Assembly (NCBI RefSeq): GCF_000178975.2
Contig: NC_015064.1
Coordinates: 434,001-498,000 of the forward strand
Reading direction: 5' to 3'
DNA: 64,000 bases
Source of the DNA: Granulicella tundricola MP5ACTX9
GTDB taxonomy: Bacteria; Acidobacteriota; Terriglobia; Terriglobales; Acidobacteriaceae
This document shows, piece by piece, positions 43,266 through 52,473 of this stretch; the stretch's first letter is position 1, and every line of letters starts with the position of its first letter. Below the pieces are notes generated by a model that was not told the origin of the DNA, searched no databases, and was given only the letters and a program-made list of their open reading frames with translations. The position numbers and the translations under genes are program-made.

Positions 43266-43317
43266 AGACAGTGGTGAGGCAGTGAAGGGAAGTGAGGGTG
43301 CAGTGGTGGGGCAGTGA
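43266..43317 (+). repeat. GCAGTG ~10-bp-period repeat, copy 2
   Basis: Five AGTG units: GACAGTGGTGAGGCAGTGAA, then AAGTGAGGGTGCAGTGG and GGCAGTGACC. Directly before ppc. Confidence 0.6.
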
Positions 43318-43335
43318 CCTCAGGCATAATTTGGT

Positions 43336-46131
43336 ATGCCCTCACTTTGGTCTCCTGCTTCGTGGTCGTCTCGTTTGGAAGAGCTACTCTCGCCTGCGGG
43401 TGAGTTGAAGGGCGCGCCGCTGCGGCGGGATGTGCGATCGCTGGGGATGCTGCTGGGGCTGGTGCTGCGGGAACAGGCTGCGGCGGGGGTGTATGAGTCG
43501 GTTGAGGGGCTGCGGCTGGCGGCGATTGGGCGGCGGGAGTCCTCCGATGCGAATGCGGGAGCTTTGCCTTCCGTGGCGGCTGAGGCGGCGGATGCTGGGC
43601 GAGCCTATCAGTTGGCGCGGGCGTTTTCTTTCTATTTCGAGCTGATCAACCTGGCGGAGACGAATCACCGCAAGCGGCGGCGGCTGGCGCACCAGTTGGA
43701 GGATGCGGCTCCACAGCGTGGGTCTCTGAGGGGGACTTTGCGGGCGTTGAAGAAGGCTGGGCGGAGTGGCGAGGAGATTCGGGAGCTGCTGGCGCGGGTG
43801 CAGGTGATGGCCGTGTTTACGGCGCATCCGACGGAGGTTGCTCGGCGGTCTGTGATGTTCAAGCGGCGGCGGATCAGCGAGCTGTTGGAGCGGCTGGATG
43901 GGATTCCGGTTCCGGGTGCGACGCTCGAGGCGCTGGAGCGGGATCTGACGGCCGAGATTACGGCGCTGTGGCAGACGGATGATGTTCGGGCGCAGAGACC
44001 TACGGTGCGCGACGAGATTCGGATGGCGCTGGATTATTACGAGAGCTCGCTGTTCGATACGCTGCCGGTCTTGTATGGGGAGATTGAGGGGGCGCTGGCG
44101 GCGGAGCTTGGGGACAAGGTGGAGCTGGAGGACCTGCCGCTGCTGGTGACGTTTGGGAGCTGGATCGGTGGGGACCGGGATGGGAATCCGTTTGTGACCC
44201 CTGCGACTACTGCCGAGGCACTGGGGGCTGCGCGGGAGTTGTTGTTTGGGCATTATCTGAAGCGGCTGCAGACTGTGTTCGATCAGCTTGGGAGCTCGAC
44301 GAATCAGGCTGGGGTAACCGACGAGTTGGAGGCTCGGCTGGAGGTTTATCTGGCGGAGCTGCGGGTGGCGGGCTCACAAAGTGCGGAGCAGCGGTTTGTG
44401 GAGCGGTTTCCGCAGGAACGGGTAAGGCTGCTGGTGGCTTGCATGATGCTGCGGCTGGGTGGGAGTCCGCAGAGCTCCGTGAAGCTGGAGGCTCCGCCGC
44501 TGGCTCCGTATACGGCGGCGACGGAGTTGGTGGGGGATCTGCGGGTACTGCGGGCGTCGCTGGGGGCGCATCATGGCGAGCGGCTGGCGGCGATGCTGAT
44601 CGATCCGCTGGTGGTGGAGGCGAAGACGTATGGGCTGCACCTGCAGGCGCTGGATATTCGGCAGCATGCGCGGGTACATGCGGCGGCGATTGAAGAGCTG
44701 GCGGGGGCATCTGACGTTGCGAAGGTGCCTGAGGCCTTGAGCGCGGGGACGATGGAGGTGCTGGAGACGTTCCAGATGCTGGCGAAGCTGAAGCGGGAGT
44801 ATCCGGCTGAATCCGTGGCGCGGTATGTGATCTCTGGCGCGACCTCTGCCGAGGATGTGTTGAATGTGGTGCGGCTGGCCCGGGTTGGGGGCGTTGCTGT
44901 GGAGGGATCGGAGAGTGATCCAGGGTTGCAGCCGGTGCCTTTGTTTGAATCGATTGAGGATCTGCAAAATGCGCCTGCGATCTGCCGGGAGCTTTGGGGT
45001 GCGGCGGCTTACAAGCCGCTGCTTGCGAGCTGGGGCGGTGCGCAGGAGGTGATGCTGGGGTACTCGGATTCAAACAAAGATGGCGGCATGATGACGAGTA
45101 CGTGGGAGATCTTCAAGGCGCATCGTGCGCTGTATGAGGTGGCCGCGGAGTGTGGTGTGACGCTGCGGCTGTTTCATGGGCGCGGCGGGACCGTGGGGCG
45201 TGGTGGTGGGCCGACGCATCGTGCGATCTATGCACAGCCGATGGATAGTTTCAGCGGGCAGCTGCGGTTGACGGAGCAGGGTGAGGTGCTGAACTGGAAG
45301 TACTCGGATGTGGTGCTGGCGGAGCGGAACCTGGAGTTGATGATTGCGGCGTCGCTGGATGCGCTGGGACGGCCAAAGGATAAGGGCGAGCATTTGACTG
45401 GGGTGCTGTTGCCGGAGTGGGAGCGGGTGCTCGATGGGTTGAGTGAGAGCTCTTACGCTTTCTACCGGAAGCATATTGTGGATGATCCGGAGACGTTCAC
45501 TTACTTTGAGCAGGCTACGCCGGTGGCGGAGTTGGAGCATGCGCGGATTGGGTCTCGGCCTGCGAAGCGGACGGATGCTTCCTCGGCGAAGAAGCGCTCG
45601 ATGGAGGATCTGCGGGCGATTCCGTGGGTGTTCGGGTGGATGCAATCGAGGCACCTGGTGCCGGCCTGGTTTGGGGTGGGTCATGCGCTGGCCTTGTATG
45701 AGGCTGAGTTTGGGCTGGACTTGTTGCAGAAGATGTTCCGGTCGTTTCCGCTGTTCATCGACATTGTGCGGAATGTGGAGATGGCGCTGGCTAAGGCGGA
45801 CTTCGGGATTGCGCGGCTGTATGCTTCGCTGGTGGAGGATGCGGGGCTGCGGGAGCGGGTGCTGGGGACGCTGGAACGGGAGTTCGAGCTGACGACGAAG
45901 ATGGTGCTGGCGGTGACGGGCCAGAGCGTGCTGCTGGAGAGGAACGCGGTGCTGGAGCAGTCGATCCGGCTGCGGAACCCTTATGTTGATCCGCTGAGTT
46001 TGCTGCAGGTGGAACTGATGCGACGGAAGCGTGGGCTGGGCGAGGCGGATGAGGTGGAGCGGGGGAATATCGATCGGGCGATTACGGCTACGATCAATGG
46101 GATCAGCGCGGGGCTGCGGAATACGGGCTGA
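43336..46131 (+). CDS. ppc: Phosphoenolpyruvate carboxylase
   Basis: 931 residues, the usual length. Active-site His in VFTAHPTEVARRS, Lys in GYSDSNKDGGMM, the Arg/Gly loop FHGRGGTVGRGGGP, and the canonical C-terminal end RNTG. It carboxylates PEP to oxaloacetate, replenishing the TCA cycle. CATAAT lies 5 nt before ATG 43336 and no Shine-Dalgarno is visible. Confidence 0.96.
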   Translation: MPSLWSPASWSSRLEELLSPAGELKGAPLRRDVRSLGMLLGLVLREQAAAGVYESVEGLRLAAIGRRESSDANAGALPSVAAEAADAGRAYQLARAFSFYFELINLAETNHRKRRRLAHQLEDAAPQRGSLRGTLRALKKAGRSGEEIRELLARVQVMAVFTAHPTEVARRSVMFKRRRISELLERLDGIPVPGATLEALERDLTAEITALWQTDDVRAQRPTVRDEIRMALDYYESSLFDTLPVLYGEIEGALAAELGDKVELEDLPLLVTFGSWIGGDRDGNPFVTPATTAEALGAARELLFGHYLKRLQTVFDQLGSSTNQAGVTDELEARLEVYLAELRVAGSQSAEQRFVERFPQERVRLLVACMMLRLGGSPQSSVKLEAPPLAPYTAATELVGDLRVLRASLGAHHGERLAAMLIDPLVVEAKTYGLHLQALDIRQHARVHAAAIEELAGASDVAKVPEALSAGTMEVLETFQMLAKLKREYPAESVARYVISGATSAEDVLNVVRLARVGGVAVEGSESDPGLQPVPLFESIEDLQNAPAICRELWGAAAYKPLLASWGGAQEVMLGYSDSNKDGGMMTSTWEIFKAHRALYEVAAECGVTLRLFHGRGGTVGRGGGPTHRAIYAQPMDSFSGQLRLTEQGEVLNWKYSDVVLAERNLELMIAASLDALGRPKDKGEHLTGVLLPEWERVLDGLSESSYAFYRKHIVDDPETFTYFEQATPVAELEHARIGSRPAKRTDASSAKKRSMEDLRAIPWVFGWMQSRHLVPAWFGVGHALALYEAEFGLDLLQKMFRSFPLFIDIVRNVEMALAKADFGIARLYASLVEDAGLRERVLGTLEREFELTTKMVLAVTGQSVLLERNAVLEQSIRLRNPYVDPLSLLQVELMRRKRGLGEADEVERGNIDRAITATINGISAGLRNTG

Positions 46132-46135
46132 TTGT

Positions 46136-46549
46136 TTAGAAGGAGAGCATCTTTGCTCCCAATCGCTGAAAGTGTTTGCGATTGAGCGTCACCAGTGTGA
46201 GCGCATGGATATGCGCCGTTGCGGCTATCAGGGCGTCTTCCGCTGTGGCGGTGTGTCCTGAAGATTTCGCGAGTGCTACAAGGTTGCCGGCATGGAGCGC
46301 TATCTCAGGACTGATCGGCAGGATGCGGTTTTCGTATATCTCCAAGATGGATACGGAGAGCCAATGCTCAAGGCTTTTCTTGCGTTTTCCGGTTGGAAGT
46401 ACCCCTACGCCTTGCTGCAGTTCCAGCAGATTGATGACGCTGATCGCAGTATCCAAGTCGTTCGTAGCAGCAAGCCAGGCCTTCACTTGAGGGTTAGGGA
46501 ATGGTTTTGTGCGCTGGGAGAGGATGTCTGTGTCAAGGAGATAGAGCAC
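46136..46549 (-). CDS. vapC: PIN-domain toxin, VapC type
   Basis: 137 residues, normal VapC length. Acidic residues: Asp in LYLLDTDILSQR, Glu in INLLELQQG, Asp in TAEDALIAATA, with a further Asn/Asp region near the end. Predicted Mg-dependent RNase that cuts tRNA or rRNA. It lies 3 bp after the antitoxin gene and ends 4 bp from the convergent ppc stop. Confidence 0.88.
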   Translation of the reverse strand: MLYLLDTDILSQRTKPFPNPQVKAWLAATNDLDTAISVINLLELQQGVGVLPTGKRKKSLEHWLSVSILEIYENRILPISPEIALHAGNLVALAKSSGHTATAEDALIAATAHIHALTLVTLNRKHFQRLGAKMLSF

Positions 46550-46552
46550 GGA

Positions 46553-46828
46553 CTACTCGCTCAGATCGATGACCCGGGTGCTGGGCCTGCGGCGTGGAAT
46601 TTTGAGATTGGAGCCGCGCAAAGGGGAGTTACTCAGCACGTCCCATACAGACCGCTGCGGTCTGGTTTCGGAACGGTCAGGTGTGGCGAGGCGCTTCCAT
46701 TCGTCGATGGAAAGGACGACAGCAACATCCCGGCCACTGCGCGTTACCTTCTGCGGGCCGGTCTTTTCCGCCTCGTAGATCAGTTCGCTCAACTGCGCCT
46801 TTGCTTTCGCGATGCCCCATGTGGCCAT
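46553..46828 (-). CDS. vapB: Phd/YefM-type antitoxin of the PIN toxin
   Basis: 91 residues from ATG 46828, with GAGGG 7 nt upstream. The N-terminal Phd/YefM fold (TWGIAKAKAQLSELIYEAEK, TRSGRDVAVVLSIDEWKRL) binds DNA. The C-terminal ~35 residues are basic and disordered and should wrap the toxin. An alternative start 7 codons upstream is less likely. A perfect TGACCAT/ATGGTCA palindrome lies just upstream. Confidence 0.85.
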   Translation of the reverse strand: MATWGIAKAKAQLSELIYEAEKTGPQKVTRSGRDVAVVLSIDEWKRLATPDRSETRPQRSVWDVLSNSPLRGSNLKIPRRRPSTRVIDLSE

Positions 46829-46861
46829 AGTGCTTCCCTCAGAGACCATGTTAGTCGGAAG

Positions 46862-46876
46862 TGACCATTATGGTCA
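46862..46876. promoter_or_regulatory. Palindromic operator between vapBC and mutY
   Basis: TGACCATTATGGTCA is a perfect 7-bp inverted repeat around one T. A lone half-site GACCAT lies at 46844-46849. On the minus strand it contains CATAAT, a plausible -10 for vapBC, so antitoxin binding would block transcription. Confidence 0.65.
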
Positions 46877-46906
46877 GATTTCTTTTTCGAGGCATAGAAT
46901 CGCGAG

Positions 46907-48037
46907 ATGGATGTTGTGGGGAAAGATGGGTTGGACAGTACGCATGTGCTGGCGTTTCGGCGGAAGCTGACTCATTGGTATCGGGAGCATGCTCGTGAGC
47001 TGCCTTGGCGGGGCGTGCATGATCCTTACAAGACCTGGGTGTCCGAGGTGATGCTGCAGCAGACGCGGGTGGCGGCTGTGCTGGAACACTACGACCGGTT
47101 TCTGAAGCTGTTTCCGACGATCATTGCGCTGGCGCTGGCGCCCGAGGATGAGGTGCTCGCTGCCTGGTCCGGGCTGGGGTACTACAGGCGGGCCAGGATG
47201 CTGCATAAGGCGGCGCAGTTTGTGGTAAAGGAGCTTGCGGGGAAGATTCCGGGACAGTCGGATGAGTTGCGGAAGCTGCCGGGGGTGGGGGAGTACACGT
47301 GTGCGGCGATTGCGAGTATTGCGTTTGGCGAGAGCATCGCGGTGGTGGATGGGAACGTGGAGCGGGTGCTGCTGCGCGTGACGGGGCGGGCGGAGGAGGC
47401 GACTGCGGCGGGCAAGGCGTTTATACGAGTGCAGGCGGGGCTACTGGTACCGCATAAGCGGGTGGCGCACCACTCGAATGCTGCGGGGGATCATAACCAG
47501 GGAATGATGGAGCTGGGGGCGACGGTTTGCCTGCCGCGCGGGCCGCTGTGCCTGGGGTGTCCGGTGTATGACCTTTGCGCGACCAAAGGTGAGCATGTGA
47601 CGGCGCCGAAGGGCAAGCAGCGGAGCCAGACGGTGGCTTATCTGCTGGAGACTCGGAAGGATGGGGCGAGGACTGAGGTGCTGCTGGAACGGCGCGGGGA
47701 TGAATCGAGCCTGATGCCGGGGATGCTGGAGCTGCCGATGCTGCCGCTGGATGCGGTGGAGGAGCGGGAGCCGATCTTGCGGGTGAGGCACTCGATTACG
47801 AACACGAACTACTATGTGGAGATTTATACGGCCCCTGGGATGGGGGATAAGAAGTTGAGAGCGGCGATTCCGGCTGCCAGGGAGACGTTGAGCTGGGCGG
47901 GGGTGGGGAGGCTAAAGGAGCTGCCGCTGACGGGGCTGGCTCGTAAGGTGTTGATGCGAATGGATCTGATGGGGGTGGCGGGGCCGGAGTCGCCGGAGAT
48001 GATGAGGGATGAGGTGAGGAAGGCTTTGAGGGAGTAG
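46907..48037 (+). CDS. mutY: A/G-specific adenine DNA glycosylase
   Basis: 376 residues. LPWRGVHDPYKTWVSEVMLQ carries the catalytic Glu; the HhH is LPGVGEYTCAAIASI with the GNVERV Asp. The Fe-S loop is C-x6-C-x2-C-x5-C (CLPRGPLCLGCPVYDLC). The C-terminal ~110 residues form a NUDIX-like 8-oxoG recognition domain. Removes A opposite 8-oxoguanine. TAGAAT is 6 nt before the ATG. Confidence 0.94.
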   Translation: MDVVGKDGLDSTHVLAFRRKLTHWYREHARELPWRGVHDPYKTWVSEVMLQQTRVAAVLEHYDRFLKLFPTIIALALAPEDEVLAAWSGLGYYRRARMLHKAAQFVVKELAGKIPGQSDELRKLPGVGEYTCAAIASIAFGESIAVVDGNVERVLLRVTGRAEEATAAGKAFIRVQAGLLVPHKRVAHHSNAAGDHNQGMMELGATVCLPRGPLCLGCPVYDLCATKGEHVTAPKGKQRSQTVAYLLETRKDGARTEVLLERRGDESSLMPGMLELPMLPLDAVEEREPILRVRHSITNTNYYVEIYTAPGMGDKKLRAAIPAARETLSWAGVGRLKELPLTGLARKVLMRMDLMGVAGPESPEMMRDEVRKALRE

Positions 48038-48114
48038 GAATCAGGGTGCGTGGTGGGGTTTTGCGGCATCTCATGGAGTGCGGCTACAGGCCGGATGCTT
48101 CAAGGAGATGAGTT

Positions 48115-48540
48115 ATGGATCGCAGCGCGAGTGCAGTTTGGCAGGGCGGACTGAAGGACGGTAAGGGAACGATTTCAACGCAGAGCGGCACGTTGCACGA
48201 GGCGCAGTACAGCTTCAGCACGCGCTTTGAGAATGGCGTTGGGACTAACCCTGAAGAGTTGATTGCGGCGGCTCATGCGGGCTGCTTCACGATGGCGCTG
48301 AGCGGGCAGTTAACTTCGGCTGAGCTGACGCCGGACTCGATTGAGACGACTGCGGTGGTGACGATGGAGAAGACCGATGACGGGCCTACGGTGACGAAGA
48401 TTCACCTGGTGACGAAGGCTCGGGTGCCGAATGCGGATAAGGATAAGTTCGATGAGCTGGCGAAGAAGGCTAAAGAAGGGTGTCCGATTTCGCGGCTGCT
48501 GAAGGCTGCTGAGATCACGTTGGATGCTCAGTTGGTTTGA
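48115..48540 (+). CDS. OsmC/Ohr-family peroxiredoxin
   Basis: 141 residues. Catalytic cysteines in AAHAGCFTMALSGQL and KEGCPISRLLKA match the two redox Cys of OsmC. It reduces organic hydroperoxides in the cytosol. AGGAG lies upstream (TTCAAGGAGATGAGTTATG). Followed by a GCGGATAAGA repeat and a terminator. Confidence 0.92.
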   Translation: MDRSASAVWQGGLKDGKGTISTQSGTLHEAQYSFSTRFENGVGTNPEELIAAAHAGCFTMALSGQLTSAELTPDSIETTAVVTMEKTDDGPTVTKIHLVTKARVPNADKDKFDELAKKAKEGCPISRLLKAAEITLDAQLV

Positions 48541-48550
48541 AGAAGACAGA

Positions 48551-48597
48551 GTAAGGCGTAACGCGGATAAGAAGGATAAAAGCGGGATAAGAGACGA
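48551..48597. repeat. GCGGATAAGA repeat, copy 3
   Basis: GGCGTAACGCGGATAAGAAG followed by AAAGCGGGATAAGAGACGA, closely matching copy 2 at 39801. Confidence 0.7.
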
Positions 48598-48627
48598 ACT
48601 TATTGATTTGTTCGATTTCTTTTTTGT

Positions 48628-48664
48628 GAAGGGCTCGGGGCTTTGGCTTCGGGCCCTTCTTTGT
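48628..48664 (+). terminator. Hairpin terminator after osmC
   Basis: GAAGGGC...GCCCTTC closes a 14-bp stem with a few wobble pairs and loop TTTG, followed by TTTG. Suits termination of the osmC transcript. The rest of the 327 bp gap up to 48867 is AT-richer and holds no gene I can support. Confidence 0.7.
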
Positions 48665-48867
48665 TGGTGCTTCGGGCTTGTAGATCAACTAATAAACACG
48701 TCGAAGTTAGTGCGAAAAATATGTAAGTGGGGTGTAAACCTAGTTTGAATTTGGGAGTCCAACGGCAAACGAATCATGCAGCCGGTACACATAGTGAGCT
48801 GCCCGAAGTGTGTTTTATGCCTTGGAGAGGACAGGGGCGCGATATCCCGACTTAGAGGAGACTCGCC

Positions 48868-49713
48868 TTGGTTGAACGACAGAGATTTTGTAGGGGTTCC
48901 TTGAGCCGTATCGCTTTGACTCCTGCGCTTGCAACTGCTGTAAGTGTGATTGGGTCTGTAGGGTTGCCGAAGTTCTGTGAGGCGCAGACTGCTGTTTCCA
49001 GCAGTATCGTGACTGCGGAAGAAGACGGCGGCAATAGCGTAGACAGACCGGCGCGGCGGGCGGCGGGGCAGATGGTTGGGCCTAAGCTTCGGCTCTACGA
49101 TCCGGCGAAGATCGATCTATCGCTGGGCGTGTTTCCGCAGTTGACGCCTACGCGGACGGTGCAGAATTTTGGCGGGGAACAGATCCAGGGGACGACACCT
49201 TCCGTGGGTTTTCTGACGACGTTTCATCAACAGTTTCATGCGTGGTCTGGGTATGAGGTCAACTTTGCTTATACGCGGCTGGTGGAGAACTACATCAGCG
49301 AGAGCGGGGGAGCTACGACCTCGACGGGCGCGACGGTGGGGACGTTCACGCGGGGTTCGATTGGGACGAACGTGTATGAGCTGAGTGGCGCATATGTGGC
49401 CAAAGGGCCGGGTGCTACGCGGCGGCTGCAGACGTTCATGCTGGGCGGGCCGGCGATGCTGATCTTTCAGCCGACGACGAAGCAGTACCAGGGGTCGTCC
49501 AGTGTGCGTGCGGCTGTGCTGTTCGGCAGTGGGGTGGACTACCGGTTGAGCGATCACCTGGGGCTGCGGGTGGAGTATCGGGGGCTGTTTTACAAGAACC
49601 CGGACTTTGCGGCGGTGATCTCAAACGTGCCGGTGAGCAAGCAGTTCACGGTGACGAACGAGCCTACGGTGAGTTTGACGTATCGGTTTGGGGCTTACAG
49701 AAAAATGCAGTGA
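48868..49713 (+). CDS. Outer-membrane beta-barrel protein, unknown function
   Basis: 281 residues. The start appears to be TTG 48868 with AGAGGAG 7 nt before it. Signal peptide to about residue 38 (ending CEAQT). Mature part is strand-rich with alternating hydrophobic residues (WSGYEVNFAYTRLVENYIS, DYRLSDHLGLRVEYRGLF) and ends TVSLTYRFGAYRKMQ, consistent with an 8-strand barrel. Resembles OmpA/OmpW-like barrels in topology only. Confidence 0.72.
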   Translation: MVERQRFCRGSLSRIALTPALATAVSVIGSVGLPKFCEAQTAVSSSIVTAEEDGGNSVDRPARRAAGQMVGPKLRLYDPAKIDLSLGVFPQLTPTRTVQNFGGEQIQGTTPSVGFLTTFHQQFHAWSGYEVNFAYTRLVENYISESGGATTSTGATVGTFTRGSIGTNVYELSGAYVAKGPGATRRLQTFMLGGPAMLIFQPTTKQYQGSSSVRAAVLFGSGVDYRLSDHLGLRVEYRGLFYKNPDFAAVISNVPVSKQFTVTNEPTVSLTYRFGAYRKMQ

Positions 49714-49758
49714 AGAGACAGTGAGGATGCAGTGGAGAGGCAGTGAAGGTACAGTAGG
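49710..49758 (+). repeat. GCAGTG ~10-bp-period repeat, copy 3
   Basis: Reads GACAGTGAGGATGCAGTGGA, then GGCAGTGAAGGTACAGTAGG. Sits in the convergent interval between the barrel gene and the CDF transporter. Confidence 0.6.
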
Positions 49759-49791
49759 GCGCTGATGGATGTTGATCGTCAGGGCCAGAGA

Positions 49792-49823
49792 CCCATGTCT
49801 CAGAGGCGAGACATGGGGCACCC
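49792..49823. repeat. Hairpin-ATGGGGCACCC repeat, copy 5
   Basis: CCCATGTCTC, loop AGAGGC, GAGACATGGGGCACCC. Stem ATGTCTC/GAGACAT, different from all other copies but fully paired. About 16 kb from the cluster at 33.3-34.0 kb. Confidence 0.65.
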
Positions 49824-49833
49824 AGTTCCGTGG

Positions 49834-50787
49834 CTAGTGGGAGTGGCCGTGGTGGCTGTGATCGTGGGAGTGTGCGCCGGCGATCTCTAGTTCGGGTGGG
49901 GCGGAGCAGCCGTGGGTGGTCTCGCAGCCGCGGGTTTCAAACTGGATGGTGGTGTGGGAGATGTGGAACTTGTCCCAGAGGGCGTTCTGGATGCTGTCGA
50001 GGATGTGGGTGCAATCGCTCATGGGCATCTCTGAGACGAGGACGTGGCTGGCCAGGGCGTGGGACTTGGAGCCGAGGCTCCAGACGTGGAGGTCATGGAC
50101 GCCGTTGACGCCTTCTACGCTCTCGATGGCGGTGCGGATGTCGGGCAGGCTGAGGTTCTTGGGGGTGCCTTCGAGGAGGATGTTGAGGGTGTCGCGCACG
50201 ATGCCGTAGGAGCTGATCATGATCATGCCGGCGATGATGAGGGAGAGGACGGGGTCGATCCACTGGAGGCCGGTGAACAGGATGGCTGCGCCGCCGGCGA
50301 TGACGGCTGCGGTGGAGAGCGTATCGCCGAGCATGTGGAGGAAGACGCTGCGGATGTTGACGTCGCCGGAAAACTTCCAGAGGAGGGTGGCGATGAGGCC
50401 GTTCATCAAAACGCCGGCGACGGCCACGTACATCATGAGGCGGGGCTGGACGGTGACCGGGGCGTACAGGCGATGGAGAGCGGAGATGGCGATCCAGGCG
50501 GCGAGGACGATCAAGGTGAGGGCGTTGACGAAGGCGGCGAGGACGCCGGCGCGCTGATAGCCGAAGGTCTTGTGGTCGTTGGCGGGGCGGGACTGGAAGT
50601 AGACGGCGACGAAGCTCAGGATGATGGCGAGCATGTCCGAGACGTTGTGGCCGGCCTCAGAGATGAGAGCGAGGGAGTGGGCGCGGAGGCCGAAGTAGAA
50701 GGTGGTGATGACATAGGCGGCCGTCAGGGCGAGCGAAGTCTTGAGGATTCGCTGCATCGTACGGTTGTTTGAGGCGACCATGTGCAT
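49834..50787 (-). CDS. Cation diffusion facilitator (zinc/cobalt/iron transporter)
   Basis: 317 residues, about six membrane helices. Metal site residues lie in ISEAGHNVSDMLAI (HxxxD, helix II) and FLHMLGDTLSTAAV (HxxxD, helix V). The C-terminal tail AHSHDHSHHGHSH is a histidine-rich metal sensor. Exports Zn(II) or similar ions against proton influx. TACACT lies 6 nt before the ATG and CACTGC repeats stand upstream. Confidence 0.93.
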   Translation of the reverse strand: MHMVASNNRTMQRILKTSLALTAAYVITTFYFGLRAHSLALISEAGHNVSDMLAIILSFVAVYFQSRPANDHKTFGYQRAGVLAAFVNALTLIVLAAWIAISALHRLYAPVTVQPRLMMYVAVAGVLMNGLIATLLWKFSGDVNIRSVFLHMLGDTLSTAAVIAGGAAILFTGLQWIDPVLSLIIAGMIMISSYGIVRDTLNILLEGTPKNLSLPDIRTAIESVEGVNGVHDLHVWSLGSKSHALASHVLVSEMPMSDCTHILDSIQNALWDKFHISHTTIQFETRGCETTHGCSAPPELEIAGAHSHDHSHHGHSH

Positions 50788-50793
50788 AAGTAC

Positions 50794-50850
50794 AGTGTAA
50801 ATGCAGTGTGGGGGTAGTGATGGTGCAGTGATGGGGCAGGAAAGGTGCTT
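50794..50850 (-). repeat. GCAGTG repeat, copy 4, overlapping CDF promoter
   Basis: Read on the minus strand: CACTGCACCATCACTACCCC, then CACACTGCATTTACACTG. The last unit forms the -10-like TACACT. Confidence 0.6.
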
Positions 50851-51205
50851 ATTGCTTGGGTAGGGAGTTTTGGAGGGCTATGAGCATGAGGGTTACTTCG
50901 GTGGCGAGGGATTCGCAGTTGTCGATTGCGGTTGGATCTCCTAAGTGCAGGCCTTTGGCCAGGACGAGTTGAGTTTGAAGTTCGGCCAGGGAGCCTCTGG
51001 AGATGCCCAGGAAATGACGAAACTCGCCGCGGGTGTCCCGGCTTTGGCCTTCTGCGATGTTGCTGGGAATGGAGACGGCTGCGCGGCGGAGTTGTGAGGT
51101 CAGGCCGAAGTGTTCATCGGGTGGGAAGTGCTTTGTCAGGTCGTAGATGGCGAAGGCTAACTCGATCGCTCGTTGCCAGACGGTGAGTTGGCGGTGGGAG
51201 CGCAT
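50849..51205 (-). CDS. Four-helix bundle protein (S23-like intervening-sequence family)
   Basis: 118 residues from ATG 51205. The pattern LTVWQRAIELAFAIYDLTK, LTSQLRRAAVSIPSNIAEG and the ending LATEVTLMLIALQNSL is the four-helix protein once called S23, also seen encoded in 23S intervening sequences. Function is unclear; it is not a known ribosome component. TACACT is 6 nt before the ATG. Confidence 0.9.
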   Translation of the reverse strand: MRSHRQLTVWQRAIELAFAIYDLTKHFPPDEHFGLTSQLRRAAVSIPSNIAEGQSRDTRGEFRHFLGISRGSLAELQTQLVLAKGLHLGDPTAIDNCESLATEVTLMLIALQNSLPKQ

Positions 51206-51211
51206 GAGGAC

Positions 51212-51264
51212 AGTGTAGAGGCAGTTTTGGGGCAGTGATGCGTTAGTGATGAGGCAGTGAGAGG
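51212..51264 (-). repeat. GCAGTG repeat, copy 5, overlapping promoter of the four-helix gene
   Basis: Minus strand: CTCACTGCCTCATCACTAAC, then CATCACTGCCCCAAAACTGC, ending CTCTACACTGTCC. It is organised like copy 4. Confidence 0.6.
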
Positions 51265-51279
51265 ATTCCGGATTTGGGA

Positions 51280-51723
51280 TTATTCGTCTGGATGGCTGGT
51301 GAGGTCGGTTTCTACGCTCCAGAGGCCGTTCCAGGTGTCTGCGATGACGATGGAGTCGGCGGGGTTGGCGCGGTCGTAGCGGACCTGGATAGGAAGGTCG
51401 AGGAGCGCTGATTCGGCGCGGGGGCCGTGGATGCGGTCGGCGAAGAGTGAGACGTCCTGGGAGCACTCGTAGGTGACGCCGGCGATGCGGTAGGTGTAGA
51501 CGAGGACGTGTGGCTCGTCGAGCGAGGGGAAGGCGTCGAGGAGGCTGCCGTCGGAGATGCGGCCGGCGGCGGCGAGGCGATCGCGGCGGAGCGCTTCGAT
51601 CTCTTCCGCAGTGGGGCGCTTGCGGAAGATGGCGTAGGCAGCAAGGGCGATGACGGCGGCTGCGCCGGTGGCGGCGGCGGCGGTCTGACGGGGGTGCCGG
51701 ACAACGATGGAGAGCGGGTGCAT
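51280..51723 (-). CDS. DUF3592-like membrane protein
   Basis: 147 residues from ATG 51723. One membrane helix ([19 protein letters not shown], about 15-33), then a soluble region with [19 protein letters not shown] and [13 protein letters not shown], the strand-and-NP pattern of DUF3592 proteins. Function unknown. Divergent from hslV with 84 bp between the starts. Confidence 0.7.
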   Translation of the reverse strand: MHPLSIVVRHPRQTAAAATGAAAVIALAAYAIFRKRPTAEEIEALRRDRLAAAGRISDGSLLDAFPSLDEPHVLVYTYRIAGVTYECSQDVSLFADRIHGPRAESALLDLPIQVRYDRANPADSIVIADTWNGLWSVETDLTSHPDE

Positions 51724-51807
51724 CTGATTGACAGGATAGTCGATGCTTGTGAGATGCAGGGTGCTCGGCTGGGGTTGAGGCGGGCGGTATACTGGGGAGT
51801 GGACAAA

Positions 51808-52443
51808 ATGAGCGATTCTTTGACGAAACGTGTGGGGATTGGAGCCTCCGGGCATCCTTCCGGGCATCCGCTGGATCTGGGCGAGGGGCGGCGTATCCGC
51901 TCGACGACGGTGATCTGCGTCAGGCGCGGGGATTCCGTGGTGATGGCGGCGGATGGGCAAGTGTCGCTGGGCGGTACGGTGATGAAGAGCTCCGCGAAGA
52001 AGATCCGGCGGCTTTATAACGACAAGGTGCTGGCGGGTTTTGCGGGTTCGACTGCGGATGCGTTCAGCCTGTTTGGACGGTTTGAGGCCAAGCTGGAGCA
52101 GTATGCGGGCAACCTGGGCCGGGCGGCTGTTGAGCTTGCCAAGGACTGGCGGACGGACAAGATGCTGCGGCAGCTTGAGGCTCTGCTGGTGGTTGCGGAT
52201 GCCTCGCAGACACTGATGTTGAGCGGGACGGGCGATGTGATCGAACCGGATGCGATGAGGCCGGGCGAAGGGATCATGGCGATCGGGTCCGGGGGCAGCT
52301 ATGCGCAGGCCGCGGCGCTGGCGCTGATGGAGAATACGGAGATGTCGGCGCGTGAGATTACGGAGAAGGCAATGAAGATTGCCGCTGACATCTGTATCTA
52401 TACGAATGAGCGGATCACGGTTGAAGAGTTGAAGGCGCTGTAA
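51808..52443 (+). CDS. hslV: ATP-dependent protease subunit HslV with N-terminal extension
   Basis: 211 residues. Core [20 protein letters not shown] with [17 protein letters not shown] and [14 protein letters not shown] fits the HslV peptidase. The catalytic Thr should be Thr33 (codon 51904-51906), so a 32-residue propeptide ([20 protein letters not shown]...) must be removed. In E. coli only Met is removed. No start codon lies next to Thr33. TATACT at 51788 and GGAG 9 nt before the ATG support this start. First gene of hslV-x-hslU. Confidence 0.92.
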   Translation: MSDSLTKRVGIGASGHPSGHPLDLGEGRRIRSTTVICVRRGDSVVMAADGQVSLGGTVMKSSAKKIRRLYNDKVLAGFAGSTADAFSLFGRFEAKLEQYAGNLGRAAVELAKDWRTDKMLRQLEALLVVADASQTLMLSGTGDVIEPDAMRPGEGIMAIGSGGSYAQAAALALMENTEMSAREITEKAMKIAADICIYTNERITVEELKAL

Positions 52444-52473
52444 GCATTGGTTTGAGTGAAGGGTAGGTTCATC

